A DNA stretch of 10,138 nt from Phycisphaerae bacterium (GCA_016935035.1 JAFGRR010000650.1:1-10138); one strand, 5' to 3'. Positions 1-7,969 are shown, counted from the stretch's first letter. The notes: generated by a model from the letters alone, not told the origin. A program made the numbers and translations.

Positions 1-1125
1 CGCCTCGTACGCCCGCTGGCAATACGTGACGCGCTCGCCGAATATCTGCCGCGCGTTTTCGAGCGCCTCCGGATCATACGTACTGACCGCCGCCCCCGAC
101 TCGATCATCGCTCCGATGACGTTGATCGCCGGCGCCTCACGCACGTCGTCGGTCTTGGGCTTGAACGCGATGCCCCAGACCGCGATGTGCTTGCCCGACA
201 GGTCAGCGCCGAGGCGTTCGCGAATCCGCTCGATCATCCGCGTCCGCTGCCGCTCGTTGCGGTTATGCACCGATTCCAGCAGCTCGCACGATGCGCCGGC
301 CGACCGCCCCGTGCTGGCCAGCGCCTGCACGTCCTTCGGGAAGCAACTGCCGCCATAGCCCACGCCGGGATACAGGAAGTGGTGCCCGATGCGCGCGTCC
401 GCACCCATGCCGCGGCGGACTTCGTTGACGTCGATGCCGAGCCGCTCGCAGATCTCCGCGATCTCGTTGATGAAGCTGATGCGCGTCGAGAGATAAGCGT
501 TGGAGGCGTACTTCGACATCTCCGCCGCGATACGGCTCATAACCAGGATCGGGCGATTATTGCGCACGAAAGGCTTGTACAACTCGACGAGCAGGTCGGC
601 GGCGTCGGCATCGTCGGCGCCGATCACGACGCGATCGGGCCGCAGAAAGTCGTCCAGCGCACTGCCTTCTTTCAGAAACTCGGGATTGCTGACCACCTGG
701 AAGGGATGGTTGGTGTTGGCCCGCAGGATCTCGGCCACGCGTGCGCCGGTTCCGACCGGCACGGTGCTCTTGTTGACCACGACGAGCGGGCCGGTCATGG
801 CCTTGCCGACCGCCTCCGCCACGGCCTCGACCGCTGACAGGTCCGCCGACCCGTCCGCCCGCGGGGGAGTTCCGACGGCGAGAAAGACGACTTCGGCATC
901 CGCGACGGCGTCGGCTATCCTCGTCGAGAAGCGCAGCCGCTCCGCCGCCATGCTCATGCGCATCAGCTCTTCGAGCCCCGGCTCATATATCGTGCACCGT
1001 CCGCTGGACAGCTCCACGACCTTGGCCGCGTCCTTGTCGACGGCCGTCACGTCATTGCCGCTGTCGGCGAAACACGCCGCCGTCACCAGCCCTACGTACC
1101 CGCTTCCAATCACACCGATCCGCAT
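1..1125 (-). CDS. ugd: UDP-glucose 6-dehydrogenase (3' end cut by window edge)
   Basis: Oxidises UDP-glucose to UDP-glucuronate with two NAD+, in the cytoplasm. I translated the minus strand by hand and found 375 codons without interruption from ATG at 1125 to the window edge. The family is usually about 430-450 residues, so a C-terminal piece is missing here. The N-terminal Rossmann motif GSGYVG is at residues 7-12. NKSTVPVGTG and NPEFLKEG follow in the usual order. The catalytic Cys lies in GYGGSCFPKD as C261, with D265, K205 and N209. These match the known Streptococcus pyogenes residues C260, D264, K204 and N208 with a constant offset of one. A GGGAG ribosome binding site stands just upstream of the ATG. 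The gene diverges from UDP-glucuronate decarboxylase, which uses its product, so a UDP-xylose pathway is likely. Identity is very secure. Confidence 0.96.
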   Translation of the reverse strand, partial: MRIGVIGSGYVGLVTAACFADSGNDVTAVDKDAAKVVELSSGRCTIYEPGLEELMRMSMAAERLRFSTRIADAVADAEVVFLAVGTPPRADGSADLSAVEAVAEAVGKAMTGPLVVVNKSTVPVGTGARVAEILRANTNHPFQVVSNPEFLKEGSALDDFLRPDRVVIGADDADAADLLVELYKPFVRNNRPILVMSRIAAEMSKYASNAYLSTRISFINEIAEICERLGIDVNEVRRGMGADARIGHHFLYPGVGYGGSCFPKDVQALASTGRSAGASCELLESVHNRNERQRTRMIERIRERLGADLSGKHIAVWGIAFKPKTDDVREAPAINVIGAMIESGAAVSTYDPEALENARQIFGERVTYCQRAYEA

Positions 1126-1279
1126 CGATCACTCCCAGACAGGGCGGCAGACACCCCCAAGAGCGCCGCAATCCCCGAGTGCCGTCTCAGGGCCGAAGGC
1201 CTATACTAGCGACTCGCCGAACCGCGCTCCACCACGCTTGCACGGCCGGCACCTAACCTTTCACCGCAGGAGAACCGGC
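1126..1279. promoter_or_regulatory. Divergent intergenic region between ugd and uxs, with a -10-like box
   Basis: This 154-bp gap must hold the start signals of both nucleotide-sugar genes. TATACT at 1202-1207 matches the sigma-70 -10 consensus at five of six bases in the + direction, but I find no good -35 box at 16-18 bp upstream. The same bases read on the minus strand as TAGTAT, a weaker -10 for ugd. The exact promoter positions are a guess. It is clear only that this is the shared regulatory space. Confidence 0.35.
1268..1272 (+). promoter_or_regulatory. Ribosome binding site that fixes the GTG start of uxs
   Basis: AGGAG stands seven bases before GTG at 1280. The reading frame is open a further 260 codons upstream, antisense to ugd, so this site together with the family's normal N-terminus decides the start. 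Confidence 0.8.
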
Positions 1280-2212
<933 letters not shown>

Positions 2213-2382
2213 CGCCGTTATTCCGTGGGTCCGATTAACACGTCGGCCTTATCAGCCCTCTCGCGCCGCCAGCGTCCCAGATTAGTAGGCCAGAGCATCC
2301 CTGTGCCCGTCGCGGTCCGCCTCGCCAAAGCTGCGCACTTTCCGACGCGATAACACCCATGGCTCCGGAGGTTTGCCGAAGC

Positions 2383-2388
2383 GGGAGA
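2383..2388 (+). promoter_or_regulatory. Ribosome binding site supporting a TTG start
   Basis: GGGAGA lies seven bases before TTG at 2396. No in-frame ATG exists until codon 60, well inside the protein, so this site supports the rare TTG start. The 183 bp between uxs and this gene show no convincing promoter or terminator otherwise. Confidence 0.65.
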
Positions 2389-2395
2389 GCGTGCG

Positions 2396-3697
2396 TTGTC
2401 ACAGCAACCTGGATGTGCCGAATTGGCGACCGGTTTGCCGGTTGTCGCGCCTGGGGTATTTGATGCGCGCCCGCTGGACGTGCTGGGACCGCTTCAGCGG
2501 ATCGACGCGCTCTGCGCCGAGAACGAGATCCTCGGTCGCGAACTCCTGCGTTGCAACGACCAGCTTAACCTCATGTTCGACATCACGACACATGTCGCCG
2601 TGCTCGACGATCCCGAGCGGATCGAGGCCGGCGTGTTGGTCCGCTGGGGCAATACGCTCAACGCCGCCGCCGTCTACGTCGAGCATGACGGCGAGCTTGT
2701 CCCGCTTGAAGTCACGACGACCACGCCGATCCATGCCTTGTCCGAGGCCGAACTCATCACCGGCCTGATGAAGAACGAGATTGAACGCTGCCGCGCCAAA
2801 CACCAGACCATGCACGTCAGCCTGTCCGCCGAACGCCAGGCGGCGCTCGGCGCCGCTGACGCGTTGCTGGGAGCGCTGCGACGCCCCGACGAGCCACCCC
2901 GCGTCGCCATCGCGCTGCGTGCCCCCAACCAACCGATGTTCGACGGGCGCGATATGCTGGCGTCGGAATCGGTGCTGACCTATGGCGGTCACATTCTGGC
3001 CAACGTAGTGATGGGACGCCGGCTGCGCAATGTCGGTCTCGAAACCGTCAGCGCGCTGGCTGCCGCCATCGACGCCAAGGACCAGTACACACGTGGTCAC
3101 TCCGAGCGTGTCGGTTTCCTGGCGAGCCTGGTTGGAAGCACGCTCGGCATGTCCGGCGGGCAACTCCAGATGTTGGAATGGAGCGGATTGCTGCACGATG
3201 TGGGCAAGATCGGGATCGCCGAGTCGATCCTGAACAAACGCGGGCGTCTGACAGTCGACGAATACGAGGTCATTAAGAAACACCCACGGCTCAGCCACGA
3301 AATGCTGAAGCCCGTCGCGGCGCTCACTCCCGTTCTAAGCGCCGTTCTGCACCATCACGAGAATCATGATGGTTCCGGCTATCCGGACGGATTGGCCGGC
3401 GATGTGATTCCGCTCGAAGCCCGCATCATCCACGTCGTCGACATCTTCGACGCCCTGACCTCCACGCGTGCCTACCGGTCGGCATATGGGCTCGACCGCG
3501 CGCTCGGCATACTGGCGGATGGCATGGGTAGTACGACGGATCCACAAATCACGACCGCGTTTGTTGATGCCATCCGCGACTACATCGAACAGCGACACGC
3601 GGACTTTCAGCGACGCTTTGGCCACTTAAACGACGACCAGTGCCACGAAGTCGCCGCCGCGTGCGACCGCACCGATCGGCAAGGAGCGCGACCATGA
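2396..3697 (+). CDS. HD-GYP domain protein, probable cyclic di-GMP phosphodiesterase
   Basis: A 433-residue cytoplasmic protein with no membrane segment. Residues about 35-205 form a poorly conserved N-terminal region that looks GAF-like (inference from a pattern, not a match). Residues about 215-400 are a complete HD-GYP domain. It contains TRGHSERV (H235), HDVGKIGI (H267, D268, K271), H296 in KKHP, HHHENHDGSGYP (319-330, with the GYP signature) and D349 in VVDIFDALTS. These are the metal-binding and c-di-GMP-recognising positions of active members, so hydrolysis of c-di-GMP to pGpG or GMP is expected. The TTG start is supported by its ribosome binding site. Its stop overlaps the ATG of the next gene (ATGA), so the two are probably translationally coupled. 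The input sensed by the N-terminal part is unknown. Confidence 0.9.
   Translation: MSQQPGCAELATGLPVVAPGVFDARPLDVLGPLQRIDALCAENEILGRELLRCNDQLNLMFDITTHVAVLDDPERIEAGVLVRWGNTLNAAAVYVEHDGELVPLEVTTTTPIHALSEAELITGLMKNEIERCRAKHQTMHVSLSAERQAALGAADALLGALRRPDEPPRVAIALRAPNQPMFDGRDMLASESVLTYGGHILANVVMGRRLRNVGLETVSALAAAIDAKDQYTRGHSERVGFLASLVGSTLGMSGGQLQMLEWSGLLHDVGKIGIAESILNKRGRLTVDEYEVIKKHPRLSHEMLKPVAALTPVLSAVLHHHENHDGSGYPDGLAGDVIPLEARIIHVVDIFDALTSTRAYRSAYGLDRALGILADGMGSTTDPQITTAFVDAIRDYIEQRHADFQRRFGHLNDDQCHEVAAACDRTDRQGARP
3681..3686 (+). promoter_or_regulatory. Ribosome binding site inside the HD-GYP gene
   Basis: AAGGAG, seven bases before ATG 3694, lies within the last codons of the HD-GYP gene. It favours ATG 3694 over the in-frame ATG 18 codons earlier, and indicates coupled translation. 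Confidence 0.8.
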
Positions 3698-5181
3698 TCT
3701 CCCACGCTAACCGACGCGAGCTTTCTGTTCGCCTGCTGGCGGCCGCGATTACGGTGGTCAGTCTTGGGGCACTGCACTCACTGTCGACAAACGCCGTCCG
3801 GCCGCCGGAGACCACAGTCTTCGCGCTGGTCTTCGCCGTCTGCGGAGCCTTCATGCTGATAGCGCGTGGGCTGGGACGCGGCGTTGCCACGGGCCTGGGC
3901 GTGGTTATCGCACTGAGCATCTCCATCGCGCTCTCGAACCTGACGGGGGCCGGCGCCGCGGGCAACACGGTCTTCATGTTGGTGGCCATCAGCCTGATGG
4001 TGTTCGTGGGACGCATCGCCGGCGTCAACGACCACGTTGACGGCCAGCCGTTCGCGGCCGGACGAAACAAGTCGGGCGCCTCCCAGGTGGCGGATTCCCG
4101 GCCCGACAGCATTGAGCAGACGCTTGGCACGCTCGCCTCCGACTTCTGTATCTGGACCACCACGGACATGGTGCGCGGTGGCGGCACAGCACCGCCCTGG
4201 CCTGGTTTCGCGCGATTCGTGCGCCGCCTGCTTGCCGAGCGTCTCGATGCCGCTGATGTCGAAGTCTACGAGGTTGTGCCCGGCCAGCCGCGCCTGCGTC
4301 CGCTGGCCGCCAATGAGGCGCAGGTCGAGCATCCGCCGCTGGCCGACACCGGTGTTCTCGGCGGTGCTATCCGCAGCAACGAGATTCACGTTGATTCGGA
4401 AGACTCAACCGAGACCGCTAACGTCGGTGGCATCAACCGCATTCCCCGACAACGCTGGGCCTGGGTGCTGCCGCTACGTGTCGCCGACCAGTCTGTTGGC
4501 GTCGTGACCGTTGGCCGCATAGGACTGGAGTGCAATCGGCGCCTCGGCGTGGCCCATGCCGTTCGGGATCTGCTGCAACTGTTCTGGGCCCACGTCGCCG
4601 GATTGCAGGCCCTGGGTCAGGCTCGTTGCACTGATACGCAGACCGGGCTACTGACGCGTGCCGCCCTGCTTGATGCGTTACGTGACAACGCTCTAGCGGA
4701 CGTGTACCGCGACGAACCCGTCGCCGTCCTGGCGGTATCGCTCGAGGGCCTGCGGCGGCTGGACGACCGCTCGCAGTGGTCCGAGCGCGACGAACTTATC
4801 CGCCGGGTTGGTGACACGCTGTGTCGTCGCTTGCACAGCGATGATCTGGTGGCGCGCTTTGCGGACGACCGCTTCGTCGCGGTGATGCGCCGCACTGATG
4901 CCGTGCTGGGTGAAGTGGCCGGCTGTCGTTTGCTGGATTTTCTCCAGGGCGAAGTTCTTGATCGCATCGATCCGGGCACCACGTTGGGAGTCAAGTTGCG
5001 CGGCGGCATGGCCGGCGGTAACCCGGAGCGTGTCGCGCCGGAGCTGCTTTTGTCACAAGCGCTTCTGGCCATCGATGATGCACGAGTCGCTGGCCATAGA
5101 TTCGCCGTCGCCGGTGCCAGCGAGAGAGTTGGTCCGGTCGGCGCCCCGAACGCCGGGCATTGTGGACTGGCCCAGCGCTGA
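3694..5181 (+). CDS. Membrane protein with GAF-like region and degenerate GGDEF domain
   Basis: A 495-residue protein starting at an ATGA overlap with the HD-GYP gene. Four hydrophobic segments (about residues 12-30, 41-60, 64-82 and 91-109) form a membrane domain with almost no loops. Residues about 150-310 look GAF-like, with the typical closing strands 'WAWVLPLRVADQSVGVVTVG'. From TGLLTR (starting at 317) the rest follows the GGDEF layout, including 'LVARF', the late 'RGGMAG' strand and a final 'QALLAIDDARVAGH'. The signature itself is ADDRF at 390-394 instead of GG(D/E)EF. The first metal-binding Asp is replaced by Ser (S349), and the Arg of the inhibitory RxxD site is His. Diguanylate cyclase activity is therefore unlikely. 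A sensory or GTP-binding partner of the HD-GYP protein is a reasonable inference. Confidence 0.82.
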   Translation: MISHANRRELSVRLLAAAITVVSLGALHSLSTNAVRPPETTVFALVFAVCGAFMLIARGLGRGVATGLGVVIALSISIALSNLTGAGAAGNTVFMLVAISLMVFVGRIAGVNDHVDGQPFAAGRNKSGASQVADSRPDSIEQTLGTLASDFCIWTTTDMVRGGGTAPPWPGFARFVRRLLAERLDAADVEVYEVVPGQPRLRPLAANEAQVEHPPLADTGVLGGAIRSNEIHVDSEDSTETANVGGINRIPRQRWAWVLPLRVADQSVGVVTVGRIGLECNRRLGVAHAVRDLLQLFWAHVAGLQALGQARCTDTQTGLLTRAALLDALRDNALADVYRDEPVAVLAVSLEGLRRLDDRSQWSERDELIRRVGDTLCRRLHSDDLVARFADDRFVAVMRRTDAVLGEVAGCRLLDFLQGEVLDRIDPGTTLGVKLRGGMAGGNPERVAPELLLSQALLAIDDARVAGHRFAVAGASERVGPVGAPNAGHCGLAQR

Positions 5182-5190
5182 TTATGCAAG

Positions 5191-5242
5191 TCGGCCAATC
5201 TGCCGAAAACAAGAACGGCAGCCGTGATTGAAGGCGGCTGCC
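5191..5242 (+). repeat. Two tandem hairpins in the leader of the pseudopilin gene
   Basis: TCGGC (5191-5195) pairs with GCCGA (5202-5206) around a 6-base loop. GGCAGCCG (5217-5224) pairs perfectly with CGGCTGCC (5235-5242) around a 10-base loop. Both fill the 90-bp gap between the GGDEF-like gene and the pseudopilin. Neither is followed by a T-run, so a classical terminator is unlikely. A leader structure, processing site or partial attenuator is possible. I could not match it to a known riboswitch. Confidence 0.5.
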
Positions 5243-5254
5243 ACAGAGGACTCC

Positions 5255-5264
5255 AGGAGGAGGG
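5255..5264 (+). promoter_or_regulatory. Strong ribosome binding site fixing the GTG start of the pseudopilin
   Basis: The purine run AGGAGGAGGG lies seven bases before GTG 5272, an unusually complete anti-16S match. The frame is open from GTG 5224, but that codon lies inside the second leader hairpin and has no such site. Confidence 0.8.
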
Positions 5265-5271
5265 TCGCAAC

Positions 5272-5799
5272 GTGTCTCAAATCAAGGCATTTCGGACAAT
5301 CAGCTTGATCGAGCTGGCGGTAGCCGTGGTGGCACTGGCGATCGTCGCTGCGTTGACCGTGCCACGCTTCTCGCAGGCGGCCGAGCCCGCCGCCACTCCG
5401 CCCCTGCAAGTCAAGCTCGATCTCCTGCGCAACGCGATCGAACGCTACTGCTATGACCACGTGGCCTGGCCGGGACAGAAGGGTGATGGGACGCGTGCCG
5501 GCGGCAGCCCCGCTGCCTTCATCGCCCAGCTCACGCAATACACCGACGCCGAGGGCATTGTCTCGCCGGTCAAGACGGAGCGATTCTGCTACGGGCCGTA
5601 TCTTGCGGATGGCATGCCCGCTTGTCCGGTTGGGGCCCTGAGTGGGGCCAATGACGTGTTCGTGGTCAATGACGATGGGCCACCCCGCTACGAACCATCG
5701 CGGTCGGACGCGGCTTGGCTCTTCAACTGCCGAACCGGGACGATCGTCGCGAACACGGACGCGGTTGATGCCGATGGCATCCGCTACGACGAGTACTGA
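5272..5799 (+). CDS. GspG-like pseudopilin (type II secretion / type IV pilin fold)
   Basis: A 175-residue protein with a short leader, a prepilin-like motif and one hydrophobic N-terminal helix. Residues 10-14 read ISLIE, giving the conserved Glu at mature position 5, followed by the helix to about residue 30 and VPRFS. The C-terminal part has LLRNAIERY, FIAQLTQYTDA, YGPYL and a closing 'WLFNCRTGTIVANTD', like GspG-type proteins. Such proteins are cleaved by prepilin peptidase and build a periplasmic or surface filament. Position -1 is Thr (T9) rather than the usual Gly, which may impair cleavage. Four cysteines (60, 106, 118 and 153) could form disulfides. It follows the c-di-GMP genes in the same direction with no clear terminator between, so co-transcription is plausible. 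No secretion ATPase or secretin is visible in the window. Confidence 0.82.
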   Translation: MSQIKAFRTISLIELAVAVVALAIVAALTVPRFSQAAEPAATPPLQVKLDLLRNAIERYCYDHVAWPGQKGDGTRAGGSPAAFIAQLTQYTDAEGIVSPVKTERFCYGPYLADGMPACPVGALSGANDVFVVNDDGPPRYEPSRSDAAWLFNCRTGTIVANTDAVDADGIRYDEY

Positions 5800-5831
5800 C
5801 CACGAGCCGCGCCTTGCGCCTGGATAGAGAA

Positions 5832-5866
5832 CGGGCCCGGACATTCAAGAACGATGTCCGGGCCCG
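5832..5866. terminator. 13-bp perfect stem-loop after the pseudopilin gene
   Basis: CGGGCCCGGACAT (5832-5844) pairs perfectly with ATGTCCGGGCCCG (5854-5866) around a 9-base loop, starting 32 bases after the pilin stop. On the + strand it is followed only by a modest T-rich stretch (CGTTGTTA), so the U-tract is weak. Its placement between convergent genes suggests it stops transcription, possibly from both sides. Confidence 0.72.
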
Positions 5867-5917
5867 CGTTGTTATGCATATGTGGCCGAAACAACAGACC
5901 GGCCTCAGTCATCGCGC

Positions 5918-5943
5918 AGCGTCAGGCCCTCGTGCCCGACGCT
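5918..5943 (-). terminator. 10-bp stem-loop just after rpsA
   Basis: In the minus-strand transcript AGCGTCGGGC pairs with GCCTGACGCT around a 6-base loop, 17 bases past the rpsA stop. One pair is G-U, which only works on the minus strand (A opposite C on the other), so the structure appears to belong to the rpsA message. There is no immediate U-run. A weaker 5-bp hairpin (5884-5904) follows. It may be a terminator or a 3'-end stabiliser. Confidence 0.55.
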
Positions 5944-5960
5944 ACACTCGCAAACTTGCG

Positions 5961-7736
5961 CTAGTCGCGGTCTGGCATTTGCAGATCGCCGAGTCCGCTT
6001 CCAAAAGCCTCGCCGAGACCGCCGCGGCGTTCCTTGCGCTGCGGGCGATCCTGATAGGGTTCCTGCCCTTCCTCGCCGCCCTCGCCGGCCCAGTCGGCCC
6101 GCTTCTTGGAGAGGCCGATCTTCCGCTCTACGGTATCGACGCGCAGAATCTTGACGTCGATCTCGTCGCCGATCTTGACCTCGTCCTGCGGGTTCTCGAC
6201 CTTGTGGTCCGCGAGTTCGGACACGTGCAGCAGACCCTCGAGATCGGGCTCGAGTTCGACGAACACGCCGAAGTTGGTGATCTTGGTGACCTTGCCACGC
6301 ACGACCATGCCGGGCTGGTAGCGCTCAGGGACGGCGCGGACCCACGGGTCCTCAACCATCTGCTTGAGGCCCAGGGCCACTCGCATCTTCTCCTGGTCCA
6401 CCGAGAGGACCACGCAGCGGATGGCGTCGCCCTTCTTCAGCAACTCGGACGGGTGGCTGACCTTCTTGGTCCAGCTCATATCGCTGATGTGCAACAGCCC
6501 GTCGATGCCTTCCTCGATCTCGACGAAGGCGCCGTAGTTGGTCAGGTTGCGGACCGTCCCCTCGACCACCGTGCCCGGCGGGTACTTCTGGGCAACGGTC
6601 GTCCACGGGTTGACCTCGGTCTGCTTGATGCCGAGCGAGATCTCCTGTTTGTCCTTGTTGACATCCAGGACGACGACTTCGATATCGTCGCCGGCGTTGA
6701 CCACCTCGGACGGGTGGTTGATGCGCCGTGTCCAGCTCATCTCGGAGATGTGCACGAGACCCTCAATGCCGGGCTCGAGCCGGACGAACGCGCCGTAGTT
6801 GACGATGTTGACGACCTCGCCCTTGATGCGTGTCCCGATCGGGTAACGATCGCCGACGCGCTCCCACGGGTTCTCTTCCTTCTGCTTCAGACCAAGCGCG
6901 ATCTTCTCACGCTCACGGTCGATGTTGAGAACCTTGATCTCGACTTCCTGGTCGATCTTGAGCATCTGGCTGGGGTGCTCGATGCGATCCCAGGACATGT
7001 CCGTGATGTGCAGCAGACCGTCGATGCCGCCCAGATCGACGAACGCGCCGAAGTCGGCGATGTTCTTGACAGTGCCCTTGCGGAGCTGGCCAACCGCGAT
7101 CTCTTCCATCAGCTTGGCCTTGGCCGTCGCGCGTTCTTCCTCGATCAGCTTGCGGCGTGAAATGACGACGTTACGTCGCTCCTTGTCGATCCGCAGGATC
7201 TTGGCCTGAATCTCGCGGTCGATGAACTCGCCGATCTCGGCCGGGCGGCGGATGTCAACCTGCGACGCCGGCAGAAATACCGGCACGCCGATGTCCACCA
7301 GCAGGCCGCCCTTGATCTTGCGCAGCACGCGGCCGGTGACGGTGTCGCCCTCGGCGCACTCCTCGACGATGCGTCGCCAACTGATGAGGCGATCGGCTCG
7401 TCGTTTCGAGAGCAGGATCAGGCCGGTATCCGCCTCGATGTCTTCGAGCAGTACCTGAATCACGTCGCCGACGTCGAGTTCGGTGGGGTCTTCCCACTCT
7501 TCCAGCGCGACGATGCCCTCGCTCTTCAGCCCGACATCCACCATCACCTCGTGATTGGTGATGCCAATAACCCTGCCCCTGAGAATCGTGTCATCGCTCG
7601 CGACCAACTTCGTGTCGCCAATCGACTTCGTCAGCTCCGAGTGCAGCTCGGACACTTCGCCGAAAGCCTCGACAAGCTCACGATCAATGTCGGCATCCGT
7701 AACGTCAAGGTCTCTGATAAGTGTTTTGTCAACCAT
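5961..7736 (-). CDS. rpsA: 30S ribosomal protein S1, six S1 domains
   Basis: A 591-residue protein with six OB-fold S1 domains at about residues 48-115, 130-195, 216-285, 301-372, 388-458 and 475-545. Domains 3-5 show the repeated G(L/I)xGLxHI(S/T)xMSW pattern. S1 binds single-stranded mRNA on the small ribosomal subunit and helps initiate translation. A C-terminal tail (about 550-591) rich in Gly, Arg and acidic residues follows the last domain. The start is placed at ATG 7736 (MVDKTLIRDL), where the acidic N-terminal region begins. The frame is open 42 codons further upstream, but that extension is rich in Arg and Pro and looks non-coding. No Shine-Dalgarno sequence stands at the right distance; the nearest AGGGA is about 15 bases away. 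This recalls E. coli rpsA, which also lacks a strong site. Confidence 0.95.
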   Translation of the reverse strand: MVDKTLIRDLDVTDADIDRELVEAFGEVSELHSELTKSIGDTKLVASDDTILRGRVIGITNHEVMVDVGLKSEGIVALEEWEDPTELDVGDVIQVLLEDIEADTGLILLSKRRADRLISWRRIVEECAEGDTVTGRVLRKIKGGLLVDIGVPVFLPASQVDIRRPAEIGEFIDREIQAKILRIDKERRNVVISRRKLIEEERATAKAKLMEEIAVGQLRKGTVKNIADFGAFVDLGGIDGLLHITDMSWDRIEHPSQMLKIDQEVEIKVLNIDREREKIALGLKQKEENPWERVGDRYPIGTRIKGEVVNIVNYGAFVRLEPGIEGLVHISEMSWTRRINHPSEVVNAGDDIEVVVLDVNKDKQEISLGIKQTEVNPWTTVAQKYPPGTVVEGTVRNLTNYGAFVEIEEGIDGLLHISDMSWTKKVSHPSELLKKGDAIRCVVLSVDQEKMRVALGLKQMVEDPWVRAVPERYQPGMVVRGKVTKITNFGVFVELEPDLEGLLHVSELADHKVENPQDEVKIGDEIDVKILRVDTVERKIGLSKKRADWAGEGGEEGQEPYQDRPQRKERRGGLGEAFGSGLGDLQMPDRD

Positions 7737-7849
7737 AGGTTTGCGGGGGAGTTCCCTGCCTGGGGTAACCGACGACAAACGCGGTGTGATTGACGCTCGC
7801 GACTGGCCGGCCCGAGGCTTAGGGAGGGGGGTTAGGAGCCAGCGCTGCT

Positions 7850-7870
7850 CGCGGCGAACCACTCGCCGCG
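7850..7870. repeat. 8-bp inverted repeat in the rpsA upstream region
   Basis: CGCGGCGA (7850-7857) pairs with TCGCCGCG (7863-7870) around a 5-base loop. If the promoter proposed at 7892-7920 is right, it lies in the rpsA 5' leader, where an autoregulatory structure would be expected. It could equally be a chance G+C-rich pairing. It lies about 100 bp beyond the stop of the transporter gene and has no T-run. Confidence 0.35.
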
Positions 7871-7891
7871 TTCTGAGAAGCGCGAACAGCT

Positions 7892-7920
7892 AATCTACCG
7901 TCATTCGGGGGTTTATGCAA
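7892..7920 (-). promoter_or_regulatory. rpsA: Possible rpsA promoter
   Basis: On the minus strand TTGCAT (7920-7915) and TAGATT (7897-7892) are separated by exactly 17 bases. They match the sigma-70 -35 and -10 consensus at three and four of six bases. They lie in the least G+C-rich part of the 233-bp gap between the transporter and rpsA. Transcription would start near 7885, leaving a leader of about 150 bases. This is a pattern match only. Confidence 0.35.
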
Positions 7921-7969
7921 TAACGATATCGGAGCTGCCGCCGCGATTCCTCGTCCGGGCGCGGCCGGC

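Noticed and set aside
187..837. 216-codon open frame on the + strand
   Set aside because: Antisense to ugd, which runs through the whole stretch with all catalytic residues in place.
500..1279. 260-codon upstream extension of the uxs reading frame
   Set aside because: It overlaps ugd on the opposite strand and encodes low-complexity Ser/Ala/Thr-rich sequence. The Rossmann N-terminus and ribosome binding site place the start at 1280.
2399..3298. 299-codon open frame on the - strand
   Set aside because: Antisense to the HD-GYP gene, with no recognisable domain. Long antisense frames are expected in G+C-rich coding DNA.
5182..5271. c-di-GMP riboswitch before the pseudopilin
   Set aside because: Tempting from the context, but I do not see the conserved GEMM-I core (such as the GCACAGGGCAAACC-type segment). 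Only two simple hairpins are supported.
5814..7160. 448-codon open frame on the + strand
   Set aside because: It lies almost wholly antisense to rpsA, whose six S1 domains are unmistakable. Its Leu/Asp/Val-rich repetitive translation mirrors the S1 repeats.
7737..7862. 42-residue N-terminal extension of ribosomal protein S1
   Set aside because: Arg/Pro/Ser-rich with no family similarity, whereas MVDKTLIRDL is a typical start leading into the acidic N-terminal region. A promoter and leader are more likely here.
7940..7965. 6-bp inverted repeat GCCGCG/CGCGGC after the transporter gene
   Set aside because: Short stem with a 14-base loop and no T-run in G+C-rich DNA. Not distinguishable from chance.
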